NCBI GenBank assembly: GCA_900319245.1
Contig: ONNQ01000019.1
Coordinates: forward strand, 1-58,665
Source of the DNA: an uncultured Lachnospiraceae bacterium
Lineage (GTDB): Bacteria > Bacillota > Clostridia > Lachnospirales > Lachnospiraceae
DNA: 58,665 nt
Reading direction: 5' to 3'
Position numbers and translations under genes: made by a program. Positions 50,423 to 58,665 of the stretch are shown here, in pieces. Numbering within the stretch: the first letter of the stretch is position 1; every line of letters starts with the position of its first letter. The notes under the pieces are model-generated. The model worked only from the letters and a program-made list of their open reading frames with translations, was not told where the DNA came from and searched no databases.

Positions 50423-53400
50423 ATGCCTAATACGAAACAGCAAAATTATCAGCCTGTTGCTTTTGAAGCGATCAAGATCGGGCTGGCTTCACCGGAAAAG
50501 ATCAGAGAGTGGTCCCACGGCGAAGTAACAAAGCCTGAGACGATCAACTACAGGACACTGAAGCCTGAGAGAGACGGTCTCTTCTGCGAGAGAATTTTCG
50601 GTCCCAAAAAGGACTGGGAGTGCTATTGCGGCAAATATAAGAAGATCCGCTATAAAGGCGTAATTTGTGACCGCTGCGGCGTTGAGATCACCAAGTCCAG
50701 CGTCCGCCGTGAGAGAATGGGCCACATTGAACTGGCGGCGCCCGTCTCCCACATCTGGTATTTCAAGGGAATTCCCAGCAGAATGGGACTGATCCTTGAC
50801 CTCTCCCCCAAGATCCTTGAGAGAGTTCTGTATTTTGCCTCCTATATCGTACTGGACAAGGGGCAGACAGACCTGCAGTACAAGCAGGTGCTCACAGAGC
50901 GCGAGTATCAGGAAGCAAGAGACAAATATGGTAATAAATTCCGCGCGGGCATGGGCGCAGAGGCGATCAAAGAGCTTCTGCTCGCCGTCGATGTCGAGGC
51001 GGAGTATCAGGAACTGTCTGAGCAGATGGATACCGCTACCGGCCAGAAGAGAGCCAGGATCATCAAGAGACTGGAGGTTGTGGAAGCGTTTCGTGAATCC
51101 GGAAACTCCCCTGCATGGATGGTCATGGACTGCATCCCGGTCATTCCGCCGGATCTGCGTCCTATGGTACAGCTGGACGGCGGAAGATTTGCGACTTCCG
51201 ACCTGAACGATCTGTACAGAAGAATCATCAATAGAAATAACCGTCTGAAGAGGCTGCTCGAACTCGGCGCGCCGGACATCATTGTCCGCAACGAGAAGAG
51301 AATGCTGCAGGAAGCGGTCGACGCGCTGATCGATAACGGCAGACGCGGCCGTCCTGTCACAGGCCCCGGCAACAGAGCCCTCAAGTCTCTGTCCGACATG
51401 CTCAAGGGTAAGGGCGGACGTTTCAGACAGAACCTTCTTGGTAAACGTGTTGACTACTCCGGCCGAAGCGTTATCGTCGTCGGCCCCGAGCTGAAGATTT
51501 ATCAGTGCGGCGTTCCGAAGGAGATGGCCCTCGAGCTCTTCAAGCCCTTCGTCATGAAGGAACTGGAGAAGAGAAATATCTCCCAGAACATCAAGAACGC
51601 CAAGAAGCTTGTTGAGCGCGTGGATCCCCAGGTTTGGGATATCCTGGAAGACGTCATCAAAGAGCATCCCGTTATGCTCAACCGCGCACCTACCCTTCAC
51701 AGACTGGGTATCCAGGCATTCGAGCCGATCCTGGTCGAAGGTAAGGCGATCAAGCTTCATCCCCTCGTTTGTACGGCGTTCAACGCCGACTTCGACGGTG
51801 ACCAGATGGCAATCCACCTTCCTCTGTCCGTTGAGGCGCAGGCGGAGTGCAGATTCCTTCTGCTTTCCCCCAACAACCTGCTTAAGCCCTCTGACGGCGG
51901 TCCGGTAGCAGTTCCCTCACAGGATATGGTCCTGGGTATCTACTATCTGACACAGCAAAGAGACGGTGAGCCCGGCGAAGGCAGATGCTTCCACAATATG
52001 AACGAAGCAATTCTGGCGTACGAGAACCACTACATCACACTGCACTCCAAGATCAAGGTCAGAGTCAGCAAGAACAGAGAGGACGGCGAAGTCGTCACCG
52101 GTACGATCGATACGACGCTCGGAAGACTTCTGTTCAATGAGATCATTCCGCAGGACCTTGGCTTTGTAGACCGCAGCAAACCGGAGAACTTCCTGCTTCC
52201 TGAAGTCGACTTCCTTGTCAAGAAGAAAGACCTCAAGAAGATCCTGCAGGCCATCATCGACACCCACGGCACATTCAAGACCGCGGAAGTGCTCGACCTG
52301 ATCAAGGCTATGGGTTACAAGTACTCCACAGTAGCTGCTATGACCGTATCCATTGCGGATATCACTGTTCCGCCGCAGAAGAAAGACCTTCTGAAGAGAG
52401 CACAGGATACCGTCGATGTGATCTCCAGAAACTTCCGCAGAGGTCTGATGACCGAGGAAGAGAGATACAGAGCGGTCGTTGATACATGGACAGAGACCGA
52501 TAACGAGCTCAGAGACGTACTGCTCAGCAGCTTGGATAAGTACAACAACATCTTCATGATGGCCGACTCCGGCGCTCGAGGCAGTAACCAGCAGATCAAG
52601 CAGCTGGCAGGCATGCGCGGACTGATGGCGGATACGACAGGTCGTACCATCGAGCTGCCGATCAAGTCCAACTTCCGTGAAGGTCTGGACGTTCTGGAGT
52701 ACTTCATGTCGGCACACGGCGCCCGTAAGGGACTGTCCGATACAGCGCTACGTACAGCAGACTCAGGTTACCTGACCAGACGAATGGTCGACGTATCGCA
52801 GGAGCTGATCATCCGCGAAGTGGATTGCTGCGAAGGCAAAGAGTCCATTCCCGGCATGACCGTCAAGGCGTTCACAGACGGTAAGGCTATGGTGGAGGAT
52901 CTCAAGGATCGTATCACCGGCCGTGTCGTATGCGAGGACGTCAAGGACGCGGATGGAAATATTATTGTTAAGAAGAATCACATGGTCACACCCAGCCGTG
53001 CGGCGAAGATCCTCGAGCGCGGCGTGAACAAGCGCGGCGGCAAGATCGACGGCCTCAAGATCCGTACGATCCTGACCTGCAGATCTCACATGGGTATCTG
53101 CGCGAAGTGCTACGGCGCGAACATGGCGACCGGCGAAATGGTGCAGGTCGGTGAAGCGGTAGGTATTATCGCAGCACAGTCCATCGGTGAGCCCGGTACA
53201 CAGCTGACCATGAGAACATTCCACACCGGCGGCGTCGCGGGCGGCGATATCACACAGGGTCTTCCCCGTGTCGAGGAGCTGTTCGAAGCGCGTAAGCCGA
53301 AGGGACTTGCGATCATCTCCGAGATCGGCGGAACTGTTTCCATTCCGGACAACAGAAAGAGCCGTGAAGTCATTGTCACCGATGACGAGACAGGCGAGTC

Positions 53401-54097
53401 CAAGGAATACCAGATCCCTTACGGATCCCGTATCAAGGTTGTGGACGGCATGACAATCGAGGCTGGCGATGAGCTGACCGAAGGTTCCGTCAACCCGCAC
53501 GATCTGATGAAGATCAAGGGAATCCGCGCAGTCCAGAACTATCTGCTGCGCGAAGTACAGAAGGTTTACCGTCTGCAGGGCGTTGATATCTGCGACAAGC
53601 ACATCGAAGTGATCGTCAGACAGATGCTCGGCAAGATCAGAATTGAGAACAGCGGTGATACCAAGTTCCTTCCCGGAAGCCTGGTCGATGTTCTTGATTT
53701 CGAGGACGAGAACGAGAGACTGACCGCTGAGGACAAGCAGCCGGCAGAAGGCAAGCAGATCATTCTTGGTATCACCAAGGCGGCGCTTGCAACAAGCTCC
53801 TTCCTGTCCGCGGCTTCCTTCCAGGAGACCACGAAGGTTCTTACCGACGCGGCGATCCACGGCAGGATCGATCCTCTGATCGGACTGAAGGAGAACGTCA
53901 TCCTCGGTAAACTGATCCCTGCAGGAACCGGCATGAAGAGATACCGCAATACAAGACTGAGCACAGACGCTCGTCTGCGCCACAAAGAAGTCGTGGATGT
54001 GGTAGAGGAGACCAATGCTGACACCGATGCAAATGTAGAGGTGATCATGGATCAGCAGCCTGTCGAAGAAAATGTAAATTCTTTTACAGAGGAATAA
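50423..54097 (+). CDS. rpoC: RNA polymerase beta-prime subunit
   Basis: This 1224-residue protein is the beta-prime subunit. The active-site [15 protein letters not shown], the N-terminal zinc cluster (CYCGKYK, CDRCG) and the second zinc site ([13 protein letters not shown]) are intact. The trigger-loop region contains [20 protein letters not shown]. Translation is coupled to rpoB, as the start codon follows its stop directly. A full-consensus promoter for rpsL begins just after the stop. Confidence 0.98.
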   Translation: MPNTKQQNYQPVAFEAIKIGLASPEKIREWSHGEVTKPETINYRTLKPERDGLFCERIFGPKKDWECYCGKYKKIRYKGVICDRCGVEITKSSVRRERMGHIELAAPVSHIWYFKGIPSRMGLILDLSPKILERVLYFASYIVLDKGQTDLQYKQVLTEREYQEARDKYGNKFRAGMGAEAIKELLLAVDVEAEYQELSEQMDTATGQKRARIIKRLEVVEAFRESGNSPAWMVMDCIPVIPPDLRPMVQLDGGRFATSDLNDLYRRIINRNNRLKRLLELGAPDIIVRNEKRMLQEAVDALIDNGRRGRPVTGPGNRALKSLSDMLKGKGGRFRQNLLGKRVDYSGRSVIVVGPELKIYQCGVPKEMALELFKPFVMKELEKRNISQNIKNAKKLVERVDPQVWDILEDVIKEHPVMLNRAPTLHRLGIQAFEPILVEGKAIKLHPLVCTAFNADFDGDQMAIHLPLSVEAQAECRFLLLSPNNLLKPSDGGPVAVPSQDMVLGIYYLTQQRDGEPGEGRCFHNMNEAILAYENHYITLHSKIKVRVSKNREDGEVVTGTIDTTLGRLLFNEIIPQDLGFVDRSKPENFLLPEVDFLVKKKDLKKILQAIIDTHGTFKTAEVLDLIKAMGYKYSTVAAMTVSIADITVPPQKKDLLKRAQDTVDVISRNFRRGLMTEEERYRAVVDTWTETDNELRDVLLSSLDKYNNIFMMADSGARGSNQQIKQLAGMRGLMADTTGRTIELPIKSNFREGLDVLEYFMSAHGARKGLSDTALRTADSGYLTRRMVDVSQELIIREVDCCEGKESIPGMTVKAFTDGKAMVEDLKDRITGRVVCEDVKDADGNIIVKKNHMVTPSRAAKILERGVNKRGGKIDGLKIRTILTCRSHMGICAKCYGANMATGEMVQVGEAVGIIAAQSIGEPGTQLTMRTFHTGGVAGGDITQGLPRVEELFEARKPKGLAIISEIGGTVSIPDNRKSREVIVTDDETGESKEYQIPYGSRIKVVDGMTIEAGDELTEGSVNPHDLMKIKGIRAVQNYLLREVQKVYRLQGVDICDKHIEVIVRQMLGKIRIENSGDTKFLPGSLVDVLDFEDENERLTAEDKQPAEGKQIILGITKAALATSSFLSAASFQETTKVLTDAAIHGRIDPLIGLKENVILGKLIPAGTGMKRYRNTRLSTDARLRHKEVVDVVEETNADTDANVEVIMDQQPVEENVNSFTEE

Positions 54098-54105
54098 AAA
54101 AGTAA

Positions 54106-54134
54106 TTGACAACTGCAAAATGGCTCCATATAAT
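54106..54134 (+). promoter_or_regulatory. Full-consensus promoter of the rpsL unit
   Basis: TTGACA (54106-54111), 17 bases, and TATAAT (54129-54134) match the sigma-A consensus at every position. It lies 9 bases after the rpoC stop. Confidence 0.92.
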
Positions 54135-54137
54135 ATC

Positions 54138-54165
54138 ATGGTGTGGCTCTTAGGAGTCGCACCAT
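54138..54165 (+). terminator. Leader hairpin, possible attenuator, before rpsL
   Basis: A 12-bp stem (54138-54149 with 54154-54165, two wobbles) with loop TTAG is followed by GTTTATTTT. It would form at the very 5' end of the rpsL transcript or terminate read-through from rpoC. Confidence 0.65.
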
Positions 54166-54195
54166 GTTTATTTTATAAGAAGGAGGTGAAATAGA

Positions 54196-54615
54196 ATGCC
54201 AACATTTAACCAGTTAGTAAGAAAGGGTCGCCAGACTTCTGTCAAGAAATCTACTGCTCCTGCTCTGCAGAAGGGTATGAACTCTCTGAAGAAGAAAGCT
54301 ATCGATGCAAGCTCCCCGCAGAAGCGTGGTGTCTGCACAGCAGTGAAGACGGCTACCCCCAAGAAGCCTAACTCCGCACTGCGTAAAATCGCAAGAGTAC
54401 GTCTCTCCAATGGAATCGAGGTTACTTCCTACATTCCCGGCGAGGGTCACAATCTGCAGGAGCACAGCGTTGTCCTGATCAGAGGCGGAAGAGTTAAAGA
54501 TCTGCCCGGTACCAGATATCACATTATCCGCGGTACCCTGGATACAGCAGGTGTTGCTAACAGACGTCAGGCTCGCTCCAAGTATGGCGCGAAGAGACCT
54601 AAGGCTGGTAAGTAA
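54196..54615 (+). CDS. rpsL: Ribosomal protein S12
   Basis: This 139-residue protein is S12 of the decoding centre. The conserved [10 protein letters not shown] and [14 protein letters not shown] loops read as the streptomycin-sensitive form. A near-perfect GAAGGAGGTGA precedes it. It starts the rpsL-rpsG-fusA group. Confidence 0.98.
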   Translation: MPTFNQLVRKGRQTSVKKSTAPALQKGMNSLKKKAIDASSPQKRGVCTAVKTATPKKPNSALRKIARVRLSNGIEVTSYIPGEGHNLQEHSVVLIRGGRVKDLPGTRYHIIRGTLDTAGVANRRQARSKYGAKRPKAGK

Positions 54616-54735
54616 GATATTTACTAATACTAATACCTGTAAGTGTTGGAATTCTATTTACAGATAGATCACAGCACGAACACATATCTATTAGTGAGTA
54701 CCGATGAATTATCCATTGATAAGGAGGGAAGTAAC

Positions 54736-55206
54736 GTGCCGCGTAAAGGACATGTACAAAAGAGAGAAATCCTTGCAGACCCCTTATACAATAACAAGGT
54801 CGTTACAAAGCTGATCAACGCTGTCATGCTTGACGGTAAGAAAGGCGTAGCGCAGAAGATTGTATACGGTGCCTTTGGCAAGGTCGAAGAGAAAGCAGGA
54901 AAGCCTGCACTCGAAGTATTTGAGACAGCCATGAACAACATCATGCCTGTCCTTGAAGTTAAAGCAAGACGAATCGGTGGTGCAACCTACCAGGTTCCGA
55001 TTGAAGTCAGACCTGAAAGACGTCAGGCACTTGCTCTTCGTTGGATGGTTATGTTCTCCCGCAAGAGAGGCGAGAAGACCATGGAAGACAAGCTTGCCGG
55101 TGAGATTCTCGATGCGTTTAATAACACAGGAGCTTCTGTGAAGAGAAAAGAAGATATGCACAAGATGGCAGACGCCAACAGAGCATTCTCTCACTACAGA
55201 TTCTGA
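54736..55206 (+). CDS. rpsG: Ribosomal protein S7
   Basis: This 156-residue protein is S7, of exactly family length when started at GTG 54736, which has AAGGAGG seven bases upstream. An in-frame ATG at 54643 would add 31 unrelated residues and is rejected. Motifs are [16 protein letters not shown] and [20 protein letters not shown]7 nucleates the small-subunit head. Confidence 0.97.
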   Translation: MPRKGHVQKREILADPLYNNKVVTKLINAVMLDGKKGVAQKIVYGAFGKVEEKAGKPALEVFETAMNNIMPVLEVKARRIGGATYQVPIEVRPERRQALALRWMVMFSRKRGEKTMEDKLAGEILDAFNNTGASVKRKEDMHKMADANRAFSHYRF

Positions 55207-55271
55207 TTGCAGTCTGACAATTCCGGGACTGCTGCTTGACGTTATTATACACATTAGGAGGAATTGAATCT

Positions 55272-57383
55272 GTGTCAACAAGAGAATATCCCCTGGAGAG
55301 AACCAGGAACATCGGTATTATGGCGCACATCGACGCTGGTAAGACTACACTGACTGAGCGTATTCTTTACTATACCGGTGTCAACTACAAGATCGGCGAT
55401 ACACATGACGGAACTGCTACCATGGACTGGATGGCCCAGGAGCAGGAGCGTGGTATCACCATCACTTCAGCGGCTACAACATGCCACTGGACTCTGCACG
55501 ATCACAACGTACCCAAGAAAGGCGCTCTTGAGCACCGCATCAACATCATTGATACCCCTGGACACGTTGACTTTACAGTAGAAGTAGAGCGTTCTCTTCG
55601 CGTATTGGACGGCGCTGTAGGCGTGTTCAGCGCAAGAGGCGGTGTAGAACCCCAGGCTGAGAATGTTTGGCGCCAGGCTGATACATACAACGTACCCCGT
55701 ATGGCTTTCATCAACAAGATGGACGTGATCGGTGCGGATTACTACGGCTCTGTAGAGCAGATCCGCAACAGACTTGGCAAGAATGCCATCATGATCCAGA
55801 TTCCTATGGGTGCTGAGGATACCTTCACAGGTATCGTCGACCTGTTCGAGATGGAAGCATATACGTACAACGATGATAAGGGTGACAACATCACAATTGG
55901 TGAGATTCCGGATCAGTACAAGGAAGATGCAGAACTGTATCGTGCTGAGATGATCGAAAAGATCTGCGATCTGGATGAGGACCTGATGATGATGTACCTG
56001 GAAGGTGAAGAGCCTTCCGCAGACGAAATGAAGGCCGCACTTCGCAAGGCAACCTGCGAGTGCAGAGCAGTCCCTGTTGTATGCGGCTCCGCGTACAAGA
56101 ACAAGGGAATCCAGAAGATGATCGATGCGGTCGTCGAGTTTATGCCTTCACCCCTTGACATCCCTGCGATCAAGGGTACAGATCTGGACGGCAACGAAGT
56201 GGAGAGACATTCTTCTGATGAAGAGCCTTTCGCAGCGCTTGCCTTCAAGATCATGACAGATCCCTTCGTAGGAAAGCTCGCGTTCTTCCGTGTATACTCC
56301 GGTGTCGCAAACTCCGGTTCCTACATCCTGAACGCAACGAAAGATAAGAAGGAGCGCCTTGGACGTATCCTTCAGATGCATGCGAATAAGAGAACAGAGC
56401 TCGAGAAGGTCTACTCCGGCGATATCGCCGCTGCAGTCGGTCTCAAGTTCACAGCTACGGGCGACACACTCTGCGATGACCGCGCACCGGTAATCCTGGA
56501 GTCCATGGAGTTCCCGGAGCCCGTTATCGAACTCGCTATAGAGCCCAAGACCAAAGCTGGTCAGGGCAAGATGGCTGAAGCTCTTGCTAAGCTCGCTGAG
56601 GAGGATCCTACCTTCAAGCAGCACACTGACAAAGAGACAGGCCAGACAATCATCGCCGGTATGGGTGAGCTCCACCTGGAGATCATCGTAGACAGACTTC
56701 TTCGTGAATTCAAGGTCGAGGCAAATGTCGGTGCACCTCAGGTTGCATATAAAGAGACATTTACCAAGAATGTGGACCAGGAATACAAGTATGCGAAGCA
56801 GTCGGGCGGCCGCGGCCAGTACGGCCACTGCAAGGTTCGCTTCGAGCCTATGGACGCCAACGGCGAAGAACTGTACAAGTTCGATTCCGAAGTTGTCGGT
56901 GGTAATATTCCTAAGGAATATATCCCTGCAGTCGGCGACGGTATCGAAGAAGCTATGAAGGCCGGCAGCCTGGGCGGATACCCGGTCGTAGGCGTTCACG
57001 CTACAGTTTATGACGGATCCTACCATGAGGTCGACTCCTCTGAAATGGCATTCCACATTGCCGGTTCCATGTGCTTCAAGGAAGCTATGAAGAAAGCTTC
57101 ACCGGTACTCCTTGAGCCCATCATGAGAGTCGAAGTTACCATGCCCGAGGAATACATGGGCGATGTCATTGGTGATATGAACTCCCGCCGCGGCAGAGTC
57201 AGCGGTATGGAAGATATCGGCGGCGGCAAGATGGTAACAGGATACGTTCCGCTTTCCGAGATGTTCGGATACGCGACAGACCTGCGTTCCAAGACGCAGG
57301 GACGTGGCAATTACTCCATGTTCTTTGATAAGTACGAGCCCGTACCGAAGAATGTGGCTGAGAAGATCCTCAATGAAAAGTAA
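55272..57383 (+). CDS. fusA: Elongation factor G
   Basis: This 703-residue GTPase drives ribosome translocation. Its P-loop is AHIDAGKTT, with DTPGHVDFT and NKMD as further G motifs, then domains II to V ([28 protein letters not shown]). The start GTG 55272 follows AGGAGG by ten bases; ATG 55236 is in frame but lies before the ribosome binding site and is rejected. A promoter for tuf begins directly after the stop. Confidence 0.97.
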   Translation: MSTREYPLERTRNIGIMAHIDAGKTTLTERILYYTGVNYKIGDTHDGTATMDWMAQEQERGITITSAATTCHWTLHDHNVPKKGALEHRINIIDTPGHVDFTVEVERSLRVLDGAVGVFSARGGVEPQAENVWRQADTYNVPRMAFINKMDVIGADYYGSVEQIRNRLGKNAIMIQIPMGAEDTFTGIVDLFEMEAYTYNDDKGDNITIGEIPDQYKEDAELYRAEMIEKICDLDEDLMMMYLEGEEPSADEMKAALRKATCECRAVPVVCGSAYKNKGIQKMIDAVVEFMPSPLDIPAIKGTDLDGNEVERHSSDEEPFAALAFKIMTDPFVGKLAFFRVYSGVANSGSYILNATKDKKERLGRILQMHANKRTELEKVYSGDIAAAVGLKFTATGDTLCDDRAPVILESMEFPEPVIELAIEPKTKAGQGKMAEALAKLAEEDPTFKQHTDKETGQTIIAGMGELHLEIIVDRLLREFKVEANVGAPQVAYKETFTKNVDQEYKYAKQSGGRGQYGHCKVRFEPMDANGEELYKFDSEVVGGNIPKEYIPAVGDGIEEAMKAGSLGGYPVVGVHATVYDGSYHEVDSSEMAFHIAGSMCFKEAMKKASPVLLEPIMRVEVTMPEEYMGDVIGDMNSRRGRVSGMEDIGGGKMVTGYVPLSEMFGYATDLRSKTQGRGNYSMFFDKYEPVPKNVAEKILNEK

Positions 57384-57412
57384 TTGCAATCTCAATAAGA
57401 TTTGATTATAAT
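57384..57412 (+). promoter_or_regulatory. Promoter of tuf
   Basis: TTGCAA (57384-57389), 17 bases, then TATAAT (57407-57412), starting on the base after the fusA stop codon. Confidence 0.78.
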
Positions 57413-57416
57413 CGAA

Positions 57417-57460
57417 GCAGTGGCTGTTAGGTGATCCCTTAAATTAAGAACAGTCATTGC
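57417..57460 (+). other. Stem-loop in the tuf leader
   Basis: A 12-bp stem (57417-57428 with 57449-57460, two wobbles) with a 20-base loop lies at the 5' end of the expected tuf transcript. It may stabilise the mRNA or control read-through from fusA. Confidence 0.6.
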
Positions 57461-57516
57461 AGCTAATCAAAAATTATAAGTTGTATCTCTAAATTAATTT
57501 AAGGAGGAATAGAGAA

Positions 57517-58665
57517 ATGGGAAAAGCTCATTTTGACAGAACAAAACCGCACTGCAACATCGGCACAATCGGCCACGTTGACCACGGCAAGACAACCCTT
57601 ACCGCTGCTATCACATCCGTTCTGGCTGTCAGACAGGGTGGTACTGCAGTTGCTTTCGATCAGATCGACAAAGCTCCCGAAGAGAGAGAGAGAGGAATCA
57701 CCATCTCTACTGCTCACATCGAGTATGAGACTGCAAAGAGACACTATGCACACGTTGACTGCCCTGGCCACGCTGACTATGTCAAGAACATGATCACTGG
57801 TGCTGCTCAGATGGATGGCGCTATCCTCGTAGTAGCTGCTACCGATGGTGTTATGGCTCAGACTCGTGAGCACGTTCTGCTTGCTCGTCAGGTCGGTGTT
57901 CCTTACATCGTAGTATTCCTGAACAAGTGCGACATGGTTGATGATGATGAGCTCATCGAGCTGGTCGAGATGGAAGTTCGCGATCTGCTGACTGAGTATG
58001 AGTTCCCGGGCGATGAGCTGCCGGTTATCAAAGGCTCCGCTCTGAAGGCTCTTGAAGATCCCAACAGCAAGTGGGCTGACAACATCATGGAGCTCATGGA
58101 TGCAGTTGATGAGTACATTCCGGATCCTCAGCGTGAGAACGACAAGCCTTTCCTTATGCCTGTCGAGGACGTATTCACAATCTCCGGTCGTGGTACCGTT
58201 GCTACCGGCCGTGTAGAGCGTGGTACTCTGAAGGTTATGGAGCCCGTTGAAATCGTTGGTATCAAGGAAGAGACCATGAAGTCTGTTGCTACTGGTATCG
58301 AGATGTTCCGCAAGACTCTGGATTATGCAGAGGCAGGCGACAACGTAGGTGTCCTTCTTCGTGGTATCGACAGAACCGCTATCGAGAGAGGCCAGGTTAT
58401 TGCTAAGCCCGGTACAGTTACTTGCCACAAGAAATTTACCGCTCAGGTTTACGTTCTGACCAAAGATGAAGGTGGTCGTCACACACCTTTCTTCAACAAC
58501 TATCGTCCTCAGTTCTATTTCAGAACAACTGACGTTACTGGCGTTATCACTCTTCCCGAAGGCACAGAGATGTGCATGCCCGGCGACCACGTCGAGATGA
58601 CCATCGAGCTGATCCACCCCATCGCTATGGAGCAGGGTCTTACATTCGCTATCCGTGAAGGTGGC
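57517..58665 (+). CDS. tuf: Elongation factor Tu, truncated by the window edge
   Basis: The first 383 residues of EF-Tu are present, without a stop codon; about 13 residues are missing at the end. EF-Tu carries aminoacyl-tRNA to the ribosome. The G motifs are intact: [18 protein letters not shown] and NKCD. Switch I and II regions ([12 protein letters not shown]) are normal. AAGGAGG precedes the start. Truncation is due only to the window edge. Confidence 0.98.
   Translation, partial: MGKAHFDRTKPHCNIGTIGHVDHGKTTLTAAITSVLAVRQGGTAVAFDQIDKAPEERERGITISTAHIEYETAKRHYAHVDCPGHADYVKNMITGAAQMDGAILVVAATDGVMAQTREHVLLARQVGVPYIVVFLNKCDMVDDDELIELVEMEVRDLLTEYEFPGDELPVIKGSALKALEDPNSKWADNIMELMDAVDEYIPDPQRENDKPFLMPVEDVFTISGRGTVATGRVERGTLKVMEPVEIVGIKEETMKSVATGIEMFRKTLDYAEAGDNVGVLLRGIDRTAIERGQVIAKPGTVTCHKKFTAQVYVLTKDEGGRHTPFFNNYRPQFYFRTTDVTGVITLPEGTEMCMPGDHVEMTIELIHPIAMEQGLTFAIREGG

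Noticed and set aside
54643-54735. N-terminal extension of S7 from an upstream ATG
   Set aside because: GTG 54736 has a strong ribosome binding site and gives exactly the 156-residue family length.

Overview
The window looks like a chromosomal segment from a Bacillota bacterium of class Clostridia, most like Lachnospiraceae. The reasons are the gene order rpmG-secE-nusG-rplK-rplA-rplJ-rplL-rpoB-rpoC-rpsL-rpsG-fusA-tuf, strong AGGAGG ribosome binding sites, a Firmicutes-type L10 leader, a DUF4317 protein, a CBS/DRTGG type II pyrophosphatase, a class Ic aspartate aminotransferase, and moderately GC-rich coding sequence with AT-rich promoters. No rRNA, tRNA, CRISPR array, insertion sequence or prophage was found. 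Assignments rest on reading motifs by eye; no database search was run.

Layout. 1-6.4 kb: aspartate aminotransferase, an SH3/coiled-coil lipoprotein, and a GH31 plus GH13 glucosidase pair. 6.5-18.1 kb: Hsp33, a small membrane protein, a sodium symporter, an L,D-transpeptidase with a long Glu/Pro tail, a MATE exporter joined to a CsoR-type repressor with a 27-histidine tail, a sugar isomerase, a D,D-carboxypeptidase with 13-residue repeats, and a ROK-like kinase. 18.2-22.3 kb: rhomboid protease, DUF4317 protein, S1-domain protein, CAP protein and a Nudix hydrolase. 22.4-28.8 kb: a minus-strand operon (HTH protein, SbcD-like nuclease, membrane-hairpin SMC-like ATPase) facing a WYL regulator across a 482-bp AT-rich control region full of repeats. 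28.9-33.9 kb: an unknown protein, a membrane-linked acylphosphatase with an internal start, a second Nudix hydrolase, a VanY-like carboxypeptidase, the pyrophosphatase, and a zinc-ribbon protein with a 41-residue membrane peptide. 34.0-35.7 kb: NiaR repressor and a PTS-EIIC-like membrane protein with a palindrome at its predicted start site. 36.0-40.9 kb: an orphan substrate-binding lipoprotein with a two-component system, a small HTH protein and UDP-galactopyranose mutase.

The last 17.5 kb is the transcription-translation core cluster, interrupted by a secreted CapA-family protein between rplA and rplJ. Its control signals are readable: an L1-binding leader before rplK that mimics 23S rRNA, an L10 leader with attenuator, and separate promoters before rpmG, rplJ, rpoB, rpsL and tuf. 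EF-Tu runs off the right edge.

The best candidate for an undescribed system is the HTH-nuclease-ATPase operon with its divergent WYL regulator, an arrangement reminiscent of regulated DNA-repair or anti-phage modules. Other points of interest are the His-rich CsoR, the two-start acylphosphatase, and the NiaR-controlled PTS-like transporter.
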